DNA of 64,000 bases from an uncultured Clostridia bacterium (GCA_944386455.1 CALXBC010000001.1:1-64000); one strand, 5' to 3'. Positions 17,337 to 27,202 are shown, numbered from the stretch's first letter. Numbers and translations are program-made. Notes: generated by a model not told the origin, from the sequence alone.

Positions 17337-18443
17337 ATGAAACGCGTCATTTCCCTTTTGATGTCAGCTATCCTTTTATCTGCCCTCCTGTCCGGCTGCG
17401 GCGATGAATCCCCTGTTCCGGACGGCGGCGAAAGTACTGCTTCAAACGGTTCTGCCGGCAGTAACGTCTCATCCGAAGCACCAAAGCCGGACAGTAATCT
17501 CAATCCCCTGACAGGTGAATACAACCTCAAAGACAGAGCGGTCGGAAAACGTCCGGTTTCTGTTGTTGTTAACAATATCAAACAAGCCTGGCCGCAGTAT
17601 GGTCTGACATCTGCCGATCTTTGCTATGAAATGGTAACGGAAGGCGGCATCACCCGGATTTTAGCCGTTTTTGCCGATTATCAGTCCATGCCAAAGGTAG
17701 GGTCTGTTCGTTCCGCGCGTCATCAGTTTACGGACTGCAGCATTCCGCTTGATACCATCTTTGTCCACATCGGTGGTAGCAAACCGGGCTATGCGGCACT
17801 GGAAGACCGTGATGTCACCCATATTGACGGCATCAATTATTTTTCTGCTTTTATGCGGGATGAGCAAATCAAAAAGCAAAAAGGACAGGAGCACAGCAAT
17901 TTCACAAGCGGCGAGCTGGTTGCAAAAGCAATTGAAAAAAAAGGAATCAAAACCGACGGAAAAAGCGACCCCGGATTTTCCTTTAGCACCAATGGTGAGG
18001 TCAAGGGCAGCGATACGGCAATCAACGTGACTGTTCCCTTTTCCGGCTATGCAACCGCATATTTTGACTATGATGAGGCCAGCGGAAAGTATCTGAAGAG
18101 CGAAAAGCTTGGCTCCGGTTCCTCCAAACAAAAACAGATCGACCAGAACAATAATCAGCAAATCGCCGTGACCAATGTTTTTGTTCTTTATGCAGATGTG
18201 CATAAATACGATGACCCTCAGTTTGTCAACACATCTAACTGGACGGATATCGACTTTTCCAAGGGAGGAAGCGGATATTATATTTCCGGCGGCACAAAAA
18301 CAGATTTCACCTGGAGCAAGAGCAATTATGCCAATCCTTTCCGCTTTACCAAGGCAGATGGGACTGAACTTCTGGTAAATCCCGGCAACAGCTGGGTCTG
18401 CATTACCTCTGAAAGCGAAAAAAGCGATACTGTCATAAAATAG
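17337..18443 (+). CDS. DUF3048 (YerB-like) lipoprotein
   Basis: This 368-aa lipoprotein has a signal peptide ending in the lipobox LLSGC and a Ser/Gly-rich linker. A DUF3048 N-terminal domain follows (NPLTGEYNLKDRAVGKRPVSVVVNN, WPQYGLTSADLCYEMVTEGGITRILAVF, VGSVRSARHQF), then the C-terminal DUF3048 domain (FRFTKADGTELLVNPGNSWVCI). The biochemical role is not established. It follows the O-acetylation pair by about 30 nt, and its terminator region carries the structured repeat at 18479-18725. Confidence 0.85.
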   Translation: MKRVISLLMSAILLSALLSGCGDESPVPDGGESTASNGSAGSNVSSEAPKPDSNLNPLTGEYNLKDRAVGKRPVSVVVNNIKQAWPQYGLTSADLCYEMVTEGGITRILAVFADYQSMPKVGSVRSARHQFTDCSIPLDTIFVHIGGSKPGYAALEDRDVTHIDGINYFSAFMRDEQIKKQKGQEHSNFTSGELVAKAIEKKGIKTDGKSDPGFSFSTNGEVKGSDTAINVTVPFSGYATAYFDYDEASGKYLKSEKLGSGSSKQKQIDQNNNQQIAVTNVFVLYADVHKYDDPQFVNTSNWTDIDFSKGGSGYYISGGTKTDFTWSKSNYANPFRFTKADGTELLVNPGNSWVCITSESEKSDTVIK

Positions 18444-18478
18444 CAGAAAAACAGCAGAATACTTCCAATGCACAAGGG

Positions 18479-18725
18479 AATGCTTTTCATGTGATAACAC
18501 ATGAAAAGCATTTGAATGTGTCGATTTTTCGACACATTCTATAAGAGGGGGCGTCCCCCTCTTATAATATCACCCCAACAAACCGCTGTAAAGCGGTTTG
18601 TCGAGGTCGCAACCGATGCACATGTCCTCGGTTGCTCCATTTAAAAGAGGATTTTCTTGAATGCTCTGCCTTTTGGGAACTTGTCTGAATGCTTTTCATG
18701 TGATAACACATGAAAAGCATTTTTT
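18479..18725 (+). repeat. Structured repeat (copy A) between duplicated terminator hairpins
   Basis: The 34-nt palindrome AATGCTTTTCATGTG... occurs at 18479-18512 and again, identical, at 18688-18721. Only the right copy has the T-run of a terminator. Between them lies a body of about 174 nt made of consecutive hairpins: GAATGTGTCGA/TCGACACATTC, ATAAGAGGGGG/CCCCCTCTTAT, ACAAACCGC/GCGGTTTGT and GCAACCGA/TCGGTTGC. The same body recurs at 20115-20290 with compensatory changes. This fills the gene-free stretch after the DUF3048 gene. I do not recognise it as a named family. Confidence 0.8.
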
Positions 18726-18780
18726 ATTGCCCGGAAATCCCGTGATGGGCCGGAGCTTATGTTTGGAGGTCTTGTTCATC

Positions 18781-19227
18781 ATGGCAAAAGCAGTCAAGTA
18801 TTTTTCAAAGGGACTGTCTCTGTTTTTAATTGGGGGAGCCGGCTATATTCTAATCGAAAATATTTGGAGAGGTTATTCCCATATCACGATGTTTTTTGCC
18901 GGCGGCCTGTCCTTTCTCTGTATCGAAATTATGGACGTCCGTCTCGGAAAAACCGTCGGAACCTTTTCCAAATGTATTTTGGGGTCAACTATTATTACAA
19001 CAATCGAATTTATTTTCGGCTGTATTTTCAATCTGTATTATAAAATGAACGTTTGGGATTATTCCCACCTGCCCTTCAATCTGTTTGGACAGATTTCTCT
19101 GTTGTTCAGCGTACTCTGGGGACTGCTGACCTATCCTGTACTGGGAGTCGGTAAAATGGTCCGAAAGCTGCTGTTCCGTGAGTCTGAAAAAAAAATACGG
19201 CCTGCATTTCGCACCTATCACTTTTAA
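18781..19227 (+). CDS. CmpB-like putative ABC-transporter-type membrane protein
   Basis: This 148-aa protein has about four hydrophobic segments (GLSLFLIGGAGYILIENI, ITMFFAGGLSFLCIEI, STIITTIEFIFGCIFNLYYK, ISLLFSVLWGLLTYPVLG) with WDYSHLPFN in the third loop, as in the PF06541 group (putative ABC transporter type IV/CmpB). The function is not known. The frame is open upstream through the repeat, but the ATG at 18781 follows a TTGGAGG site and gives the family N-terminus. Confidence 0.75.
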   Translation: MAKAVKYFSKGLSLFLIGGAGYILIENIWRGYSHITMFFAGGLSFLCIEIMDVRLGKTVGTFSKCILGSTIITTIEFIFGCIFNLYYKMNVWDYSHLPFNLFGQISLLFSVLWGLLTYPVLGVGKMVRKLLFRESEKKIRPAFRTYHF

Positions 19228-19309
19228 TCAAATCTCCTGCATAAAATTTCCTGAAACCGCATAATTTTCAATAGAGATAACTATTTCAACAGTGGAAAGA
19301 GGGAAATTT

Positions 19310-20080
19310 ATGCATACCTTTATCATATCGGGGAAAAAACTGCTGATTGCCGCTTCTTCCTGTCTGGCAGCTGTTCTGGTGGCCGTAGGCGCGGGATTGC
19401 TGATTGCGGGAAAGGCAGCTCCCACATCTGCGCAGCCAAAAAAAGTGCCGATCTATTCCGTCAAAACAGAAGAGAAAAAAATCGCACTGACCTTTGATGC
19501 GGCATGGGGCAACTCAGATACAGACCGCCTGATTGAAATCTTAAAAAAGCACAATGCCAAAGCCACCTTTTTTGCTACAGGGGAATGGGTGGACAAATAT
19601 CCGGATGATGTAAAGAGACTGGCTGCAGCCGGACATGATATCCAAAATCATTCGGATAAACATCCGCATGTAGCCAAAATCAGCGCCAAAGATGTCATCA
19701 AGGATGCCAAAAACTGTGACGACAAAATCGAGGCTTTGACCGGGAAACGTCCCACTCTTTACCGCGCACCATACGGCGAATACAGCAATGAAATGCTGGA
19801 AGCCCTGGAAAAAGAAGGCATGCAGGTCATTCAGTGGAACGTAGACAGCAGAGACTGGAAGCGCCCTTCTGTTGAAACGATGGTTTCTTCCGTTACAAAA
19901 GCGGTAACTCCCGGGAGCATCCTGCTGTTCCATAATGATGTTCCCAATACGCCCGCCGCGCTGGATGCGATTCTCACCCAACTGGATAAAAACGGATACC
20001 AGTACATGCTGGTCAGCGATTTGATATTGAAAGACAACTATACCATTGACAGCAACGGCGTACAGTCTGCCAAACCATAA
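19310..20080 (+). CDS. Polysaccharide deacetylase, PdaB-like
   Basis: This 256-aa protein has an N-terminal membrane or signal helix (LLIAASSCLAAVLVAVGAGLL) and a NodB-type deacetylase domain. Motif 1 is LTFDAAWGN (the PdaB variant of TFDDG), the metal motif is HSDKHPH, and motif 3 is YRAPYGEYS; late motifs are VDSRDW and LLFHND. PdaB-type enzymes act on peptidoglycan during sporulation, which suggests a spore-forming lineage (inference). GAAAGAGGG precedes the chosen ATG. Its terminator region carries repeat copy B. Confidence 0.88.
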   Translation: MHTFIISGKKLLIAASSCLAAVLVAVGAGLLIAGKAAPTSAQPKKVPIYSVKTEEKKIALTFDAAWGNSDTDRLIEILKKHNAKATFFATGEWVDKYPDDVKRLAAAGHDIQNHSDKHPHVAKISAKDVIKDAKNCDDKIEALTGKRPTLYRAPYGEYSNEMLEALEKEGMQVIQWNVDSRDWKRPSVETMVSSVTKAVTPGSILLFHNDVPNTPAALDAILTQLDKNGYQYMLVSDLILKDNYTIDSNGVQSAKP

Positions 20081-20086
20081 CAAAAA

Positions 20087-20324
20087 ATATCCCTTTGCAA
20101 ATGCAAAGGGATATGAGCGTGTCGAAAAAATCGACACGCTCTATAAGGGGGGCGTCCCCCTCTTATAATATCACCCCCAACAAACCGCGTTGCGACGCGG
20201 TTTGTCGAAGTCGCAACCGATGCGCATGTCCTCGGTTGCTCCATTTCAAAGGGGATTTTCTCTAAAATGTCCCCCTTTTTCGACAGACTGAAATATCCCT
20301 TTGCTTCTGTAAAGGGATATTTTA
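20087..20324. repeat. Structured repeat (copy B) between duplicated terminator hairpins
   Basis: ATATCCCTTTGC.../GCAAAGGGATAT at 20087-20114 and a near-copy with a different loop at 20293-20320 flank a body of 176 nt homologous to copy A. The left stem has an A-run before it and the right stem a T-run after it, as if one bidirectional terminator had been split. Stems differ from copy A in a paired way (GAGCGTGTCGA with TCGACACGCTC; ACAAACCGCG with CGCGGTTTGT). TGTCGAAAAA near the left end is the reverse complement of TTTTTCGACA near the right end. It lies between convergent genes. Confidence 0.8.
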
Positions 20325-20339
20325 TTGTTCTTAATCAAA

Positions 20340-21734
20340 TCAATATTCTGCTGAACCAGTGGTGCGTGGGAACGGGATTGCATCCCTGATATTGGAAATT
20401 CCCGTGATATACATGATCAGCCGTTCAAAACCAAGGCCGTATCCCGCATGCTTGGTACCGCCAAATCTGCGCAGATCAAGATACCAGGAATAATCTTCTT
20501 CCTTCAGACCCAGCTCATGGATGCGGTTGGTCAGCACATCCAGCCTTTCCTCACGCTGGCTGCCGCCAATGATTTCCCCAACGCCCGGCACCAGCAAATC
20601 CATAGCAGCAACTGTTTTTCCGTCGTCGTTCAGCCGCATATAAAATGCCTTGATTTCTTTTGGGTAGTCAATGACAAACAAGGGCTTTTGGAAAACCTGT
20701 TCTGTCAGGAAACGCTCATGCTCAGTCTGCAGATCACAGCCCCAGTATACCGGGTAGCTGAACCGGTCCTTATGCTTCTCCAAAATCTCAATTGCCTCTG
20801 TGTAAGTAACCTTTCCAAATTCTGCCTGAACAAGACCGTTAAGCCGCTCGATTAATCCTTTGTCAAAAAAGCTGTTGAAAAACTGCATATCGTCCGGACA
20901 GGTCTTCAATACATAGGAGATGACATATTTGATCATCCGCGCAGCAAGCTCCATATCATCCTGAAGATCGGCAAATGCAATCTCAGGCTCAATCATCCAG
21001 AACTCTGCGGCGTGGCGGGCCGTATTGGACTTTTCTGCACGAAATGTCGGACCAAAGGTGTAGGTTTTGCCAAAGGCCATGGTCATGCACTCTGCTTCCA
21101 ACTGGCCGGAAACCGTAAGACTGGTAGGCTTGCCAAAAAAGTCCTGGCTGTAATCAATTGTTCCGTCCTCGGCACGCGGCGGGTCGGCAGGATCAATGGT
21201 TGTGACCCGAAACATTTCTCCTGCTCCCTCGCAGTCACTTCCAGTGATAATTGGCGTGTGTGCATATATAAAGCCGTTTTCATGAAAAAACTGGTGAATC
21301 GCAAATGCCGCGGCAGAACGAACGCGAAATACTGCACTGAACGTATTTGTACGCGGTCTGAGATGCGCAATGCTGCGCAAAAACTCCAAAGAATGTTTCT
21401 TTTTTTGGAGCGGATAATCCGGCGAGGACGCCCCTTCTAAAATGACACTGTCCGCATGGATTTCGAGCGGCTGCTTCGCCTGTGGAGTCAGCAGCACGCT
21501 TCCGGTCACGATGACGGCGGAACCAACATTGTATTTTACTACATCCTTGAATTCGGCTACCTTGTTTTCTTCCAGCACCACTTGTAAATTTCGGAAACAG
21601 CTCCCGTCATTCAACTCAATAAATCCAAGCGCCTTGGAATCTCGAATCGTCTTTACCCAACCGCAGACCGTTACCGTCTGACCCGCATACTGTGCTGCAT
21701 CGGCATACAGCGCAGCAATCTCCAGTCTTTTCAC
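20340..21734 (-). CDS. asnS: Asparaginyl-tRNA synthetase
   Basis: This 464-aa class IIb synthetase has an N-terminal OB-fold anticodon domain ([25 protein letters not shown]) and a catalytic domain with [46 protein letters not shown] (motif 2) and [15 protein letters not shown] (motif 3). The start is a GTG after GGAGG; the longer frame to 21869 would read through the preceding gene's stop region and the promoter. Its promoter (21771-21799) overlaps the stop codon of the symporter gene. Confidence 0.95.
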   Translation of the reverse strand: MKRLEIAALYADAAQYAGQTVTVCGWVKTIRDSKALGFIELNDGSCFRNLQVVLEENKVAEFKDVVKYNVGSAVIVTGSVLLTPQAKQPLEIHADSVILEGASSPDYPLQKKKHSLEFLRSIAHLRPRTNTFSAVFRVRSAAAFAIHQFFHENGFIYAHTPIITGSDCEGAGEMFRVTTIDPADPPRAEDGTIDYSQDFFGKPTSLTVSGQLEAECMTMAFGKTYTFGPTFRAEKSNTARHAAEFWMIEPEIAFADLQDDMELAARMIKYVISYVLKTCPDDMQFFNSFFDKGLIERLNGLVQAEFGKVTYTEAIEILEKHKDRFSYPVYWGCDLQTEHERFLTEQVFQKPLFVIDYPKEIKAFYMRLNDDGKTVAAMDLLVPGVGEIIGGSQREERLDVLTNRIHELGLKEEDYSWYLDLRRFGGTKHAGYGLGFERLIMYITGISNIRDAIPFPRTTGSAEY

Positions 21735-21770
21735 TGATCGTCCCTCCAAAAATAAATTCTTTAAACATAT

Positions 21771-21799
21771 ATTATACACGAAATCCGGCAGTTTAACAA
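21771..21799 (-). promoter_or_regulatory. Promoter of asnS
   Basis: The minus strand shows TTGTTA, 17 nt and TATAAT. The -35 element shares bases with the TGT TAA end of the upstream symporter gene. Confidence 0.7.
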
Positions 21800-23217
21800 C
21801 TCTTTTCTTTTGTTTTCTTCTGTTTTTTTTCTGAGCGGCTGCCGAAATCAGCATACAGCTTGGAAACAATACCGCTCAGCGCCAGCACTCCCAATAGATT
21901 GGGGATCACCATCAGACCGTTGAACATATCCGCCATGCTCCAAACCAATTCTACCTTCAGCAGAGAACCAAGCACTATAAAACAGACTACCAGCGCCGCA
22001 TAAATTTTTACTGCCTTTTCCCCAAATAAATACCGAATATTCTGTTCTCCAAAAAAATACCAGCCAACAATGGTCGAAAAAGCAAAAAACAACAGACAGA
22101 CTGCAATGAATATCCCGCCAAAGCCTCCAAAAACCTGAGAAAACGCCGCCTGGGTGAGTTCGATTCCGTCGAGCCCGTTGTCAAACAGCCCGCTGGTGAT
22201 TATCACCAGTGCCGTCAGCGTCAGTACCACAAAAGTGTCCAGAAAGACACTGATCATTGCAATTGAACCCTGTTCACAGGGATGCTTGACTTTTGCCAAG
22301 GCATGCGCATGCGGTGTGGAGCCCATACCGGCCTCATTGGAAAAAAGTCCGCGGGCCACACCGTAACGGATAGCCTCCTTGATTCCAAACCCGACCGCAC
22401 CGCCAAGCACTGCCTGCGGCTGAAACGCTCCTCTGAATATCATCCAGAACGCACTGCCGATCCTATCCCAGTGAAACGCCAGCACTACCACGCAGCCGCC
22501 GATGTACAAAAGTGCCATAAGGGGAACGATCTTTTCCGTAAAAGCTGCGATCCGCTTTACTCCCCCCAAAAAGACAAATCCCGCAACCGCCGCCAAAACG
22601 ACACCGGTAATCAGCTTAACAAGCGTCCCGTTCTCCGGCGTTCCAAGCAGAGACTCAAATGCAGCCGAAATGGAGTTTGACTGCACCATATTACCCATAA
22701 ATCCGAGCGCGATGATAATCAGCACCGCAAAAATTCCTGCCAACACCCTGCCGAATCTGCCGCGGAACGCTGCCTGGATATAATAAACAGGTCCGCCTGT
22801 GATTTTGCCGTTCTGCTCCTTTTTGAACTTCTGTGCAAGCGTTGCCTCTGCAAAGATCGTTGCCATGCCCAAAAATGCAGAAAGCCACATCCAGAAGATT
22901 GCGCCAGGGCCGCCCATCACGATCGCCGTTGCAGCACCCGCCAAATTTCCCGTTCCAATCTGGGCTGCGACCGCCGTCGTAAAGGACTGGAAAGATGACA
23001 TCCCGCCGGCACCCGCCTTTTCCCCGTTGAAACGGCACTTTTTAAACATCTCGCAAAGGCTTTTCCAAAAGCGGGTCACCTGCACAAATTTCAGGCGGAA
23101 AGTAAAATAGATTCCTGTCCCGCAAAGCAGAATCAGCAGCAAAAAATCCCATAAAAAAGAATTGATCCAGTTTACAAAACTACCCAGATATTCTTCTAAT
23201 ATTTGTAAAACGTCCAA
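21793..23217 (-). CDS. Sodium:alanine/glycine symporter (AGCS family)
   Basis: This 474-aa protein of about 11 membrane helices carries the AGCS signature [54 protein letters not shown] and [21 protein letters not shown]. It imports alanine or glycine with sodium. The first codon is TTG (LEU-type start) after GGAGAG; no ATG fits. It lies just upstream of asnS but asnS has its own promoter. Confidence 0.93.
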   Translation of the reverse strand: MDVLQILEEYLGSFVNWINSFLWDFLLLILLCGTGIYFTFRLKFVQVTRFWKSLCEMFKKCRFNGEKAGAGGMSSFQSFTTAVAAQIGTGNLAGAATAIVMGGPGAIFWMWLSAFLGMATIFAEATLAQKFKKEQNGKITGGPVYYIQAAFRGRFGRVLAGIFAVLIIIALGFMGNMVQSNSISAAFESLLGTPENGTLVKLITGVVLAAVAGFVFLGGVKRIAAFTEKIVPLMALLYIGGCVVVLAFHWDRIGSAFWMIFRGAFQPQAVLGGAVGFGIKEAIRYGVARGLFSNEAGMGSTPHAHALAKVKHPCEQGSIAMISVFLDTFVVLTLTALVIITSGLFDNGLDGIELTQAAFSQVFGGFGGIFIAVCLLFFAFSTIVGWYFFGEQNIRYLFGEKAVKIYAALVVCFIVLGSLLKVELVWSMADMFNGLMVIPNLLGVLALSGIVSKLYADFGSRSEKKQKKTKEKSC

Positions 23218-23348
23218 ATGAATCTCTCCAATGATGTTTGTACAGACAGAATGAGACTGTCAAAAAATATCATATCATAAAACGCCCTGTCCTGTACAGC
23301 CATATGGAAAATTTCAGCAGTTTGTCCAAGTTTGAGCGTCAAACCATT

Positions 23349-24032
23349 TTATTTTCCGGACAGCGACTCGATCTCCTGCTCCAGCACAAGAAGAGCGATA
23401 CGGTATTGTACTTCCTTTTCCGCAAGCTCCTGCTCCAGCGCCTTCTGCTGCAAAAGCAGGCTGTCCCGTTCCTTCTCCAGCTGTTCCAGTTCCTGTTTGC
23501 CTTTTTCAATCGCTTCCTTCAGCCGGTCGATCTCCGCAGGATAAGCCTCTCCAGCAGACAGAATCAGCTCTGCCAATTCTTCTTCATCCGATTCTATCTG
23601 TTCCTGTATCAGCTTGATACTTTCTGTATACTCCCTGATTTTTTGCTCCAGTTGTTGGGATTCTGCATCATATTTCAGCTGACAGGCTTTCCATTCCGCT
23701 TCAACAGAGGCATACGCTTCCTTTTTCTCCTTCAATAACAGACTATTGCCGGCAGCAGCGGATTCTGTCTTGGATGAGGTCTCTGGACGGTTCTCTTCCC
23801 TGTGAGAGGAAGAAGGATCATGGATCGAGCTGGATGCAGACTGGGGAGGCTCCGTCAAGCCGGATGAAGTCTGTGTTTCCTGCATAGATGCGGTCATCGC
23901 AGACTGTTCAGATGAAACTGCCGCATCTGAACTGGACAGCACCATAAAGGTCATTTGTCCTTCCCGGGCACAGCCAGCACAAAGAAACAGCAATGAAAAT
24001 ATCAGAACAGCAATTGTTCGTTTCACTGGCAT
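23349..24032 (-). CDS. Coiled-coil lipoprotein, unknown function
   Basis: This 227-aa protein has a signal peptide with lipobox LLFLCAGC, a Ser/Thr-rich low-complexity linker (about 30-100) and a long heptad-type coiled coil (about 110-225, rich in Glu, Lys, Gln and Leu: EIDRLKEAIEKGKQELEQLEKERD...). It should sit on the outer face of the membrane. It follows the degenerate P-type ATPase gene by 61 nt, so the two may act together. The start is the MPVKRT codon after GGGAGAAAT; the longer frame runs into the upstream gene. Confidence 0.7.
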   Translation of the reverse strand: MPVKRTIAVLIFSLLFLCAGCAREGQMTFMVLSSSDAAVSSEQSAMTASMQETQTSSGLTEPPQSASSSIHDPSSSHREENRPETSSKTESAAAGNSLLLKEKKEAYASVEAEWKACQLKYDAESQQLEQKIREYTESIKLIQEQIESDEEELAELILSAGEAYPAEIDRLKEAIEKGKQELEQLEKERDSLLLQQKALEQELAEKEVQYRIALLVLEQEIESLSGK

Positions 24033-24093
24033 TTCTCCCTTTTGTCTGTATGAAAACAGAGATACAGAAAAAATCCTGCATCTCTGTATCTCT

Positions 24094-26385
24094 TTATAAA
24101 GCGCGAAACTTTTGCACCAACCATGCGACTGCAAACCACAGCAGCTGATAGGCAATCAGAAACAGCACCGTGATTTTCGCCATTCCACCCAGGAAAAACA
24201 AAGCCGCAATCATTCCGACTCCAATGATAACAGATGCCAGCGTTACAACCAGTCCAAGCATGATTCTGGTTTTCAGCCGTTTGGCAACTGTCAGCGTCCT
24301 TACATAGGAATAAAATTTTCCGTTATTGGCCAAAAAGCCCTCCGCCCGCTCCACGGGAGCATGAGCCTCATCATACGGCTTATGGAGCCGCGATGGAATG
24401 ACCCGGAACAATGCAGGCTCGACCTGGAACACCTCGGCCAGCTTTTCCTTTGTCAATATGGCATCCACGGTTTTGACAATCAGAAACACGTCGTTTTTCT
24501 CCAGCCGCTCCAAAGCTGCCGCAACCGACTGCGCCGCCCGCAGACTGACGATAAACACTGCTGTCAGCTCACCGGATGCAGATAGATAAATGATATTATT
24601 ATTATGCTCTCCACAATACCGTTTCTCATAGTCCTTTGAAGGAACGTCTATTCCATGATTGAGCATCAGGTCACGCGACCCGATCAGCACCCGCTTATTA
24701 TCGACCCAGCCTGAGATTCCCATAGAATCCTCATATACAATCGTGTCGACCTCTTTCAACAGTTCAGGTTTCCCCTGAATGACCTGCATGAAAACATCGC
24801 TTAAAATGCTGTTTGCCTTGACCAGAATACTTGCCGCATCCAGAATCGCGTCGTCTATCCGTCCGTTTTTAAAGGTTTTGATTCCATGCAGCACCACCGA
24901 CCCCGCAGGAAACAGGTCGCTTCCCTCTGCAGTCGCCGAATTGATATCGCAGAACTCATCCGCGGCAGGATATCCTATGATCATGCCACCGTGTTTATGG
25001 ACGGATTTTACCGCTTTGAGAACCGGAAGATTGACAGTAAAAAGACCGAACAGCGAAGAGGAAACTGCCAAAACACCAACTACCGCCGTTAACGTGACAT
25101 AAGCGTTTTTTGTCACAGCATATCCGCCGACCGCCAAAGCTGCTGCTGCAAGAAACACAAACCGTGCCAGCCACTTGCAGACGGAATCATAGATATCTTC
25201 CTGAAAGGACATATCCAGAAATCCCGTTAAAAACCCTGTCTTTCGGTTTGTCACCGTAACAGGAAGATTTGTCAGGACGCCCTTGGTCAGATCGTTTGCC
25301 AAATGCTCATCCGCAATCACTTCGGTAGCATATTTATCACAGTCAGCTGTCACATATTTGAAGTTGAGCATAGTCCGTTTCACGATCAGCATCTTTCCCA
25401 TACAATTGAACAGCAGTCCGGTGACAGCTGCAAAAGAGTACAGCTGAACGCCCTGGGTCCCAATCGCTTCAGGAAACAGCAGGAAAACCACGCACTCCAC
25501 GGCAGATGCCAAAACAGCCAGCGCAGGCAGGGAGTCCCCGTCTGCTTTCAGCTTGCAGAAATTCAAAAGCCCGCCCAGCACGGTCGTGTGGGAAACAATA
25601 GCCGCCACCAGCAGAATAATCAGGGAAACCAAGGAATAAAACATCGGATTTTCACCGGCCCGCAGAAGATGCGGCAGCGGCAGCACCGAGAATACATTGG
25701 CTAGAACAGGATATAGATTTAGGATAAATAGGATCAAAAGCAAAACAAACCGGATCGAAATGCTGGCAGAAAGCTCCTTTAAATCCTCCAAAACGGACGG
25801 AGCGTCTGCCATTGATTCAAACTCATCCGACACCTTGTCCCCATCTTCTTCATCGTCAGTGTCCGCGTCAGCATCGTCGACTTCTTCCTCTTCTCCAAGC
25901 AACACAAAATCCTTGATTTTCTTTTTTCGGTTTTCCCGCAGTTTAAGATAGACTTCCTCATCCGGGACAGGCCCGGTGCTGCCCGAAGGATGATAGGTGT
26001 ATTCTGTCGGTTCGTCTGGTTGCACCTGTGGCTTCTGTGATTCCTCTTCCGGGTCGGTAAAATAACGCCGTTCCATCTTCCGCATCATTGGCGGGAGCTC
26101 ACCCGTTTCGTTCTGCAGCGCCGTGGGACGCATATCCGGCTGCTTCACAGAGGGAGCGGCCGGCGGATCCTCAGGAATTTGAATCTGAAACGGCTGTTCT
26201 TCCTTTGACTGAACCGCGGCCGGAACGGGACTGCCCGTCTCTTTTTTGGCGGCCTGCTCCTTTAAAATTTCCTCAATGAGCTGATCCGCGTCGGTTTTTG
26301 GCGCGTCGCTCCCGCCGCCTGTATGATGCTGCCTGACTTCATTTAAAATATCATCCACTGAGAATTGATCATCAAACCGATCCAT
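24094..26385 (-). CDS. Degenerate P-type ATPase-like membrane protein lacking catalytic motifs
   Basis: This 763-aa protein has a disordered acidic N-terminus (about 1-200, with the DADADTDDEEDGD stretch) followed by membrane helices. Next comes a region that aligns in order with heavy-metal P-type ATPases. Where the family has CPC it has SSSLFGLFTVNLP. Where the family has DKTGT it has IKTFK (I502). The ILDAASILVKANS and VLIGSRDLMLNHGID segments match the family nucleotide-binding domain, but neither TGD nor GDGxND is present. It should not form the phospho-aspartate and probably does not pump ions. It overlaps rlmB by 14 nt. The start follows GGAGG. Family placement is my reading, not a search. 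Confidence 0.65.
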   Translation of the reverse strand: MDRFDDQFSVDDILNEVRQHHTGGGSDAPKTDADQLIEEILKEQAAKKETGSPVPAAVQSKEEQPFQIQIPEDPPAAPSVKQPDMRPTALQNETGELPPMMRKMERRYFTDPEEESQKPQVQPDEPTEYTYHPSGSTGPVPDEEVYLKLRENRKKKIKDFVLLGEEEEVDDADADTDDEEDGDKVSDEFESMADAPSVLEDLKELSASISIRFVLLLILFILNLYPVLANVFSVLPLPHLLRAGENPMFYSLVSLIILLVAAIVSHTTVLGGLLNFCKLKADGDSLPALAVLASAVECVVFLLFPEAIGTQGVQLYSFAAVTGLLFNCMGKMLIVKRTMLNFKYVTADCDKYATEVIADEHLANDLTKGVLTNLPVTVTNRKTGFLTGFLDMSFQEDIYDSVCKWLARFVFLAAAALAVGGYAVTKNAYVTLTAVVGVLAVSSSLFGLFTVNLPVLKAVKSVHKHGGMIIGYPAADEFCDINSATAEGSDLFPAGSVVLHGIKTFKNGRIDDAILDAASILVKANSILSDVFMQVIQGKPELLKEVDTIVYEDSMGISGWVDNKRVLIGSRDLMLNHGIDVPSKDYEKRYCGEHNNNIIYLSASGELTAVFIVSLRAAQSVAAALERLEKNDVFLIVKTVDAILTKEKLAEVFQVEPALFRVIPSRLHKPYDEAHAPVERAEGFLANNGKFYSYVRTLTVAKRLKTRIMLGLVVTLASVIIGVGMIAALFFLGGMAKITVLFLIAYQLLWFAVAWLVQKFRAL

Positions 26386-27169
26386 GACAACCTCCGTTCT
26401 GTTTTGCAGCCAGTCCCATCCGCTGGCGTGTGATCTCATACATCAAAATACCGCCCGCCACAGAGGCGTTGAGTGAGGTGATTTTTCCCCGCATCGGCAG
26501 CGAGACAAAGAAATCGCATTTTTCCCGCACCAGTCTGCCAAGACCGTTTCCTTCCGACCCGATCACCAATGCTACCCCGCCGCTGTAATCAAGGGTGCAC
26601 CAGGGTTCCCCATCCATATCGGCTGCATAAATCCAAATATTTTTCTTTTTCAGTTCTTCCATAACCGATGGCAGATTGGCAACCCGTGCTACCGGGATAT
26701 GACTGACCGCTCCGGCAGATGTCTTGTACACAATGCTGGTCAGCGATGCACTCCGCCGTTTTGGAATAATAACGCCATGTGCCCCTGCAGTCTCCGCTGT
26801 TCGGATCAGCGCTCCCAGATTGTGCGGATCCTCGATCTCATCCGCAATCACCAGAAACGGCGGCTCCTTTCTATCTTTCGCTCGGGCAAGGATATCAGAA
26901 ACATCTGCATATGCTTCACAGCAAAGCAGAGCGGCAACTCCCTGATGAGCAGCCCCGCCGCTTAACGAATCCAGCTTTTGCGGACTGACCTCCTTGATCA
27001 CCACACCCGCAGAACGGGCAAGCGCCGCAATCTTACTGACGATTCCCTGCCGCTCGCCTTTGGCGATGTAAAGCGTGTCAATCTCCTTGCCTGATTTGAA
27101 TGCCTCTAAAACCGGATTTCGCCCGATGACAACCTGCATCTGTTCCGTTTTTTCGCGCTCCAATGCCAT
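26372..27169 (-). CDS. rlmB: SpoU-family 23S rRNA Gm2251-type 2'-O-methyltransferase
   Basis: This 265-aa protein has an N-terminal substrate-binding domain (VIGRNPVLEAFKSGKEIDTLYIAKG) and a SPOUT domain with motif 1 DEIEDPHNLGALIRTAETAGAHGVI, motif 2 LVIGSEGNGLGRLVRE and motif 3 LPMRGKITSLNASVAGGILMYE. The closest known role is methylation of G2251 in 23S rRNA. The downstream gene starts within its last codons, which implies translational coupling to the degenerate ATPase. Confidence 0.92.
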   Translation of the reverse strand: MALEREKTEQMQVVIGRNPVLEAFKSGKEIDTLYIAKGERQGIVSKIAALARSAGVVIKEVSPQKLDSLSGGAAHQGVAALLCCEAYADVSDILARAKDRKEPPFLVIADEIEDPHNLGALIRTAETAGAHGVIIPKRRSASLTSIVYKTSAGAVSHIPVARVANLPSVMEELKKKNIWIYAADMDGEPWCTLDYSGGVALVIGSEGNGLGRLVREKCDFFVSLPMRGKITSLNASVAGGILMYEITRQRMGLAAKQNGGCHGSV

Positions 27170-27202
27170 CTGTGTGCTTCCATCCTCTCTGTAATTGCTG
27201 TA

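Noticed and set aside
20038-20244. 68-codon minus-strand ORF running through repeat copy B
   Set aside because: It crosses consecutive perfect hairpins that vary in a paired manner, so the sequence is under RNA or DNA structure constraint, not coding constraint.
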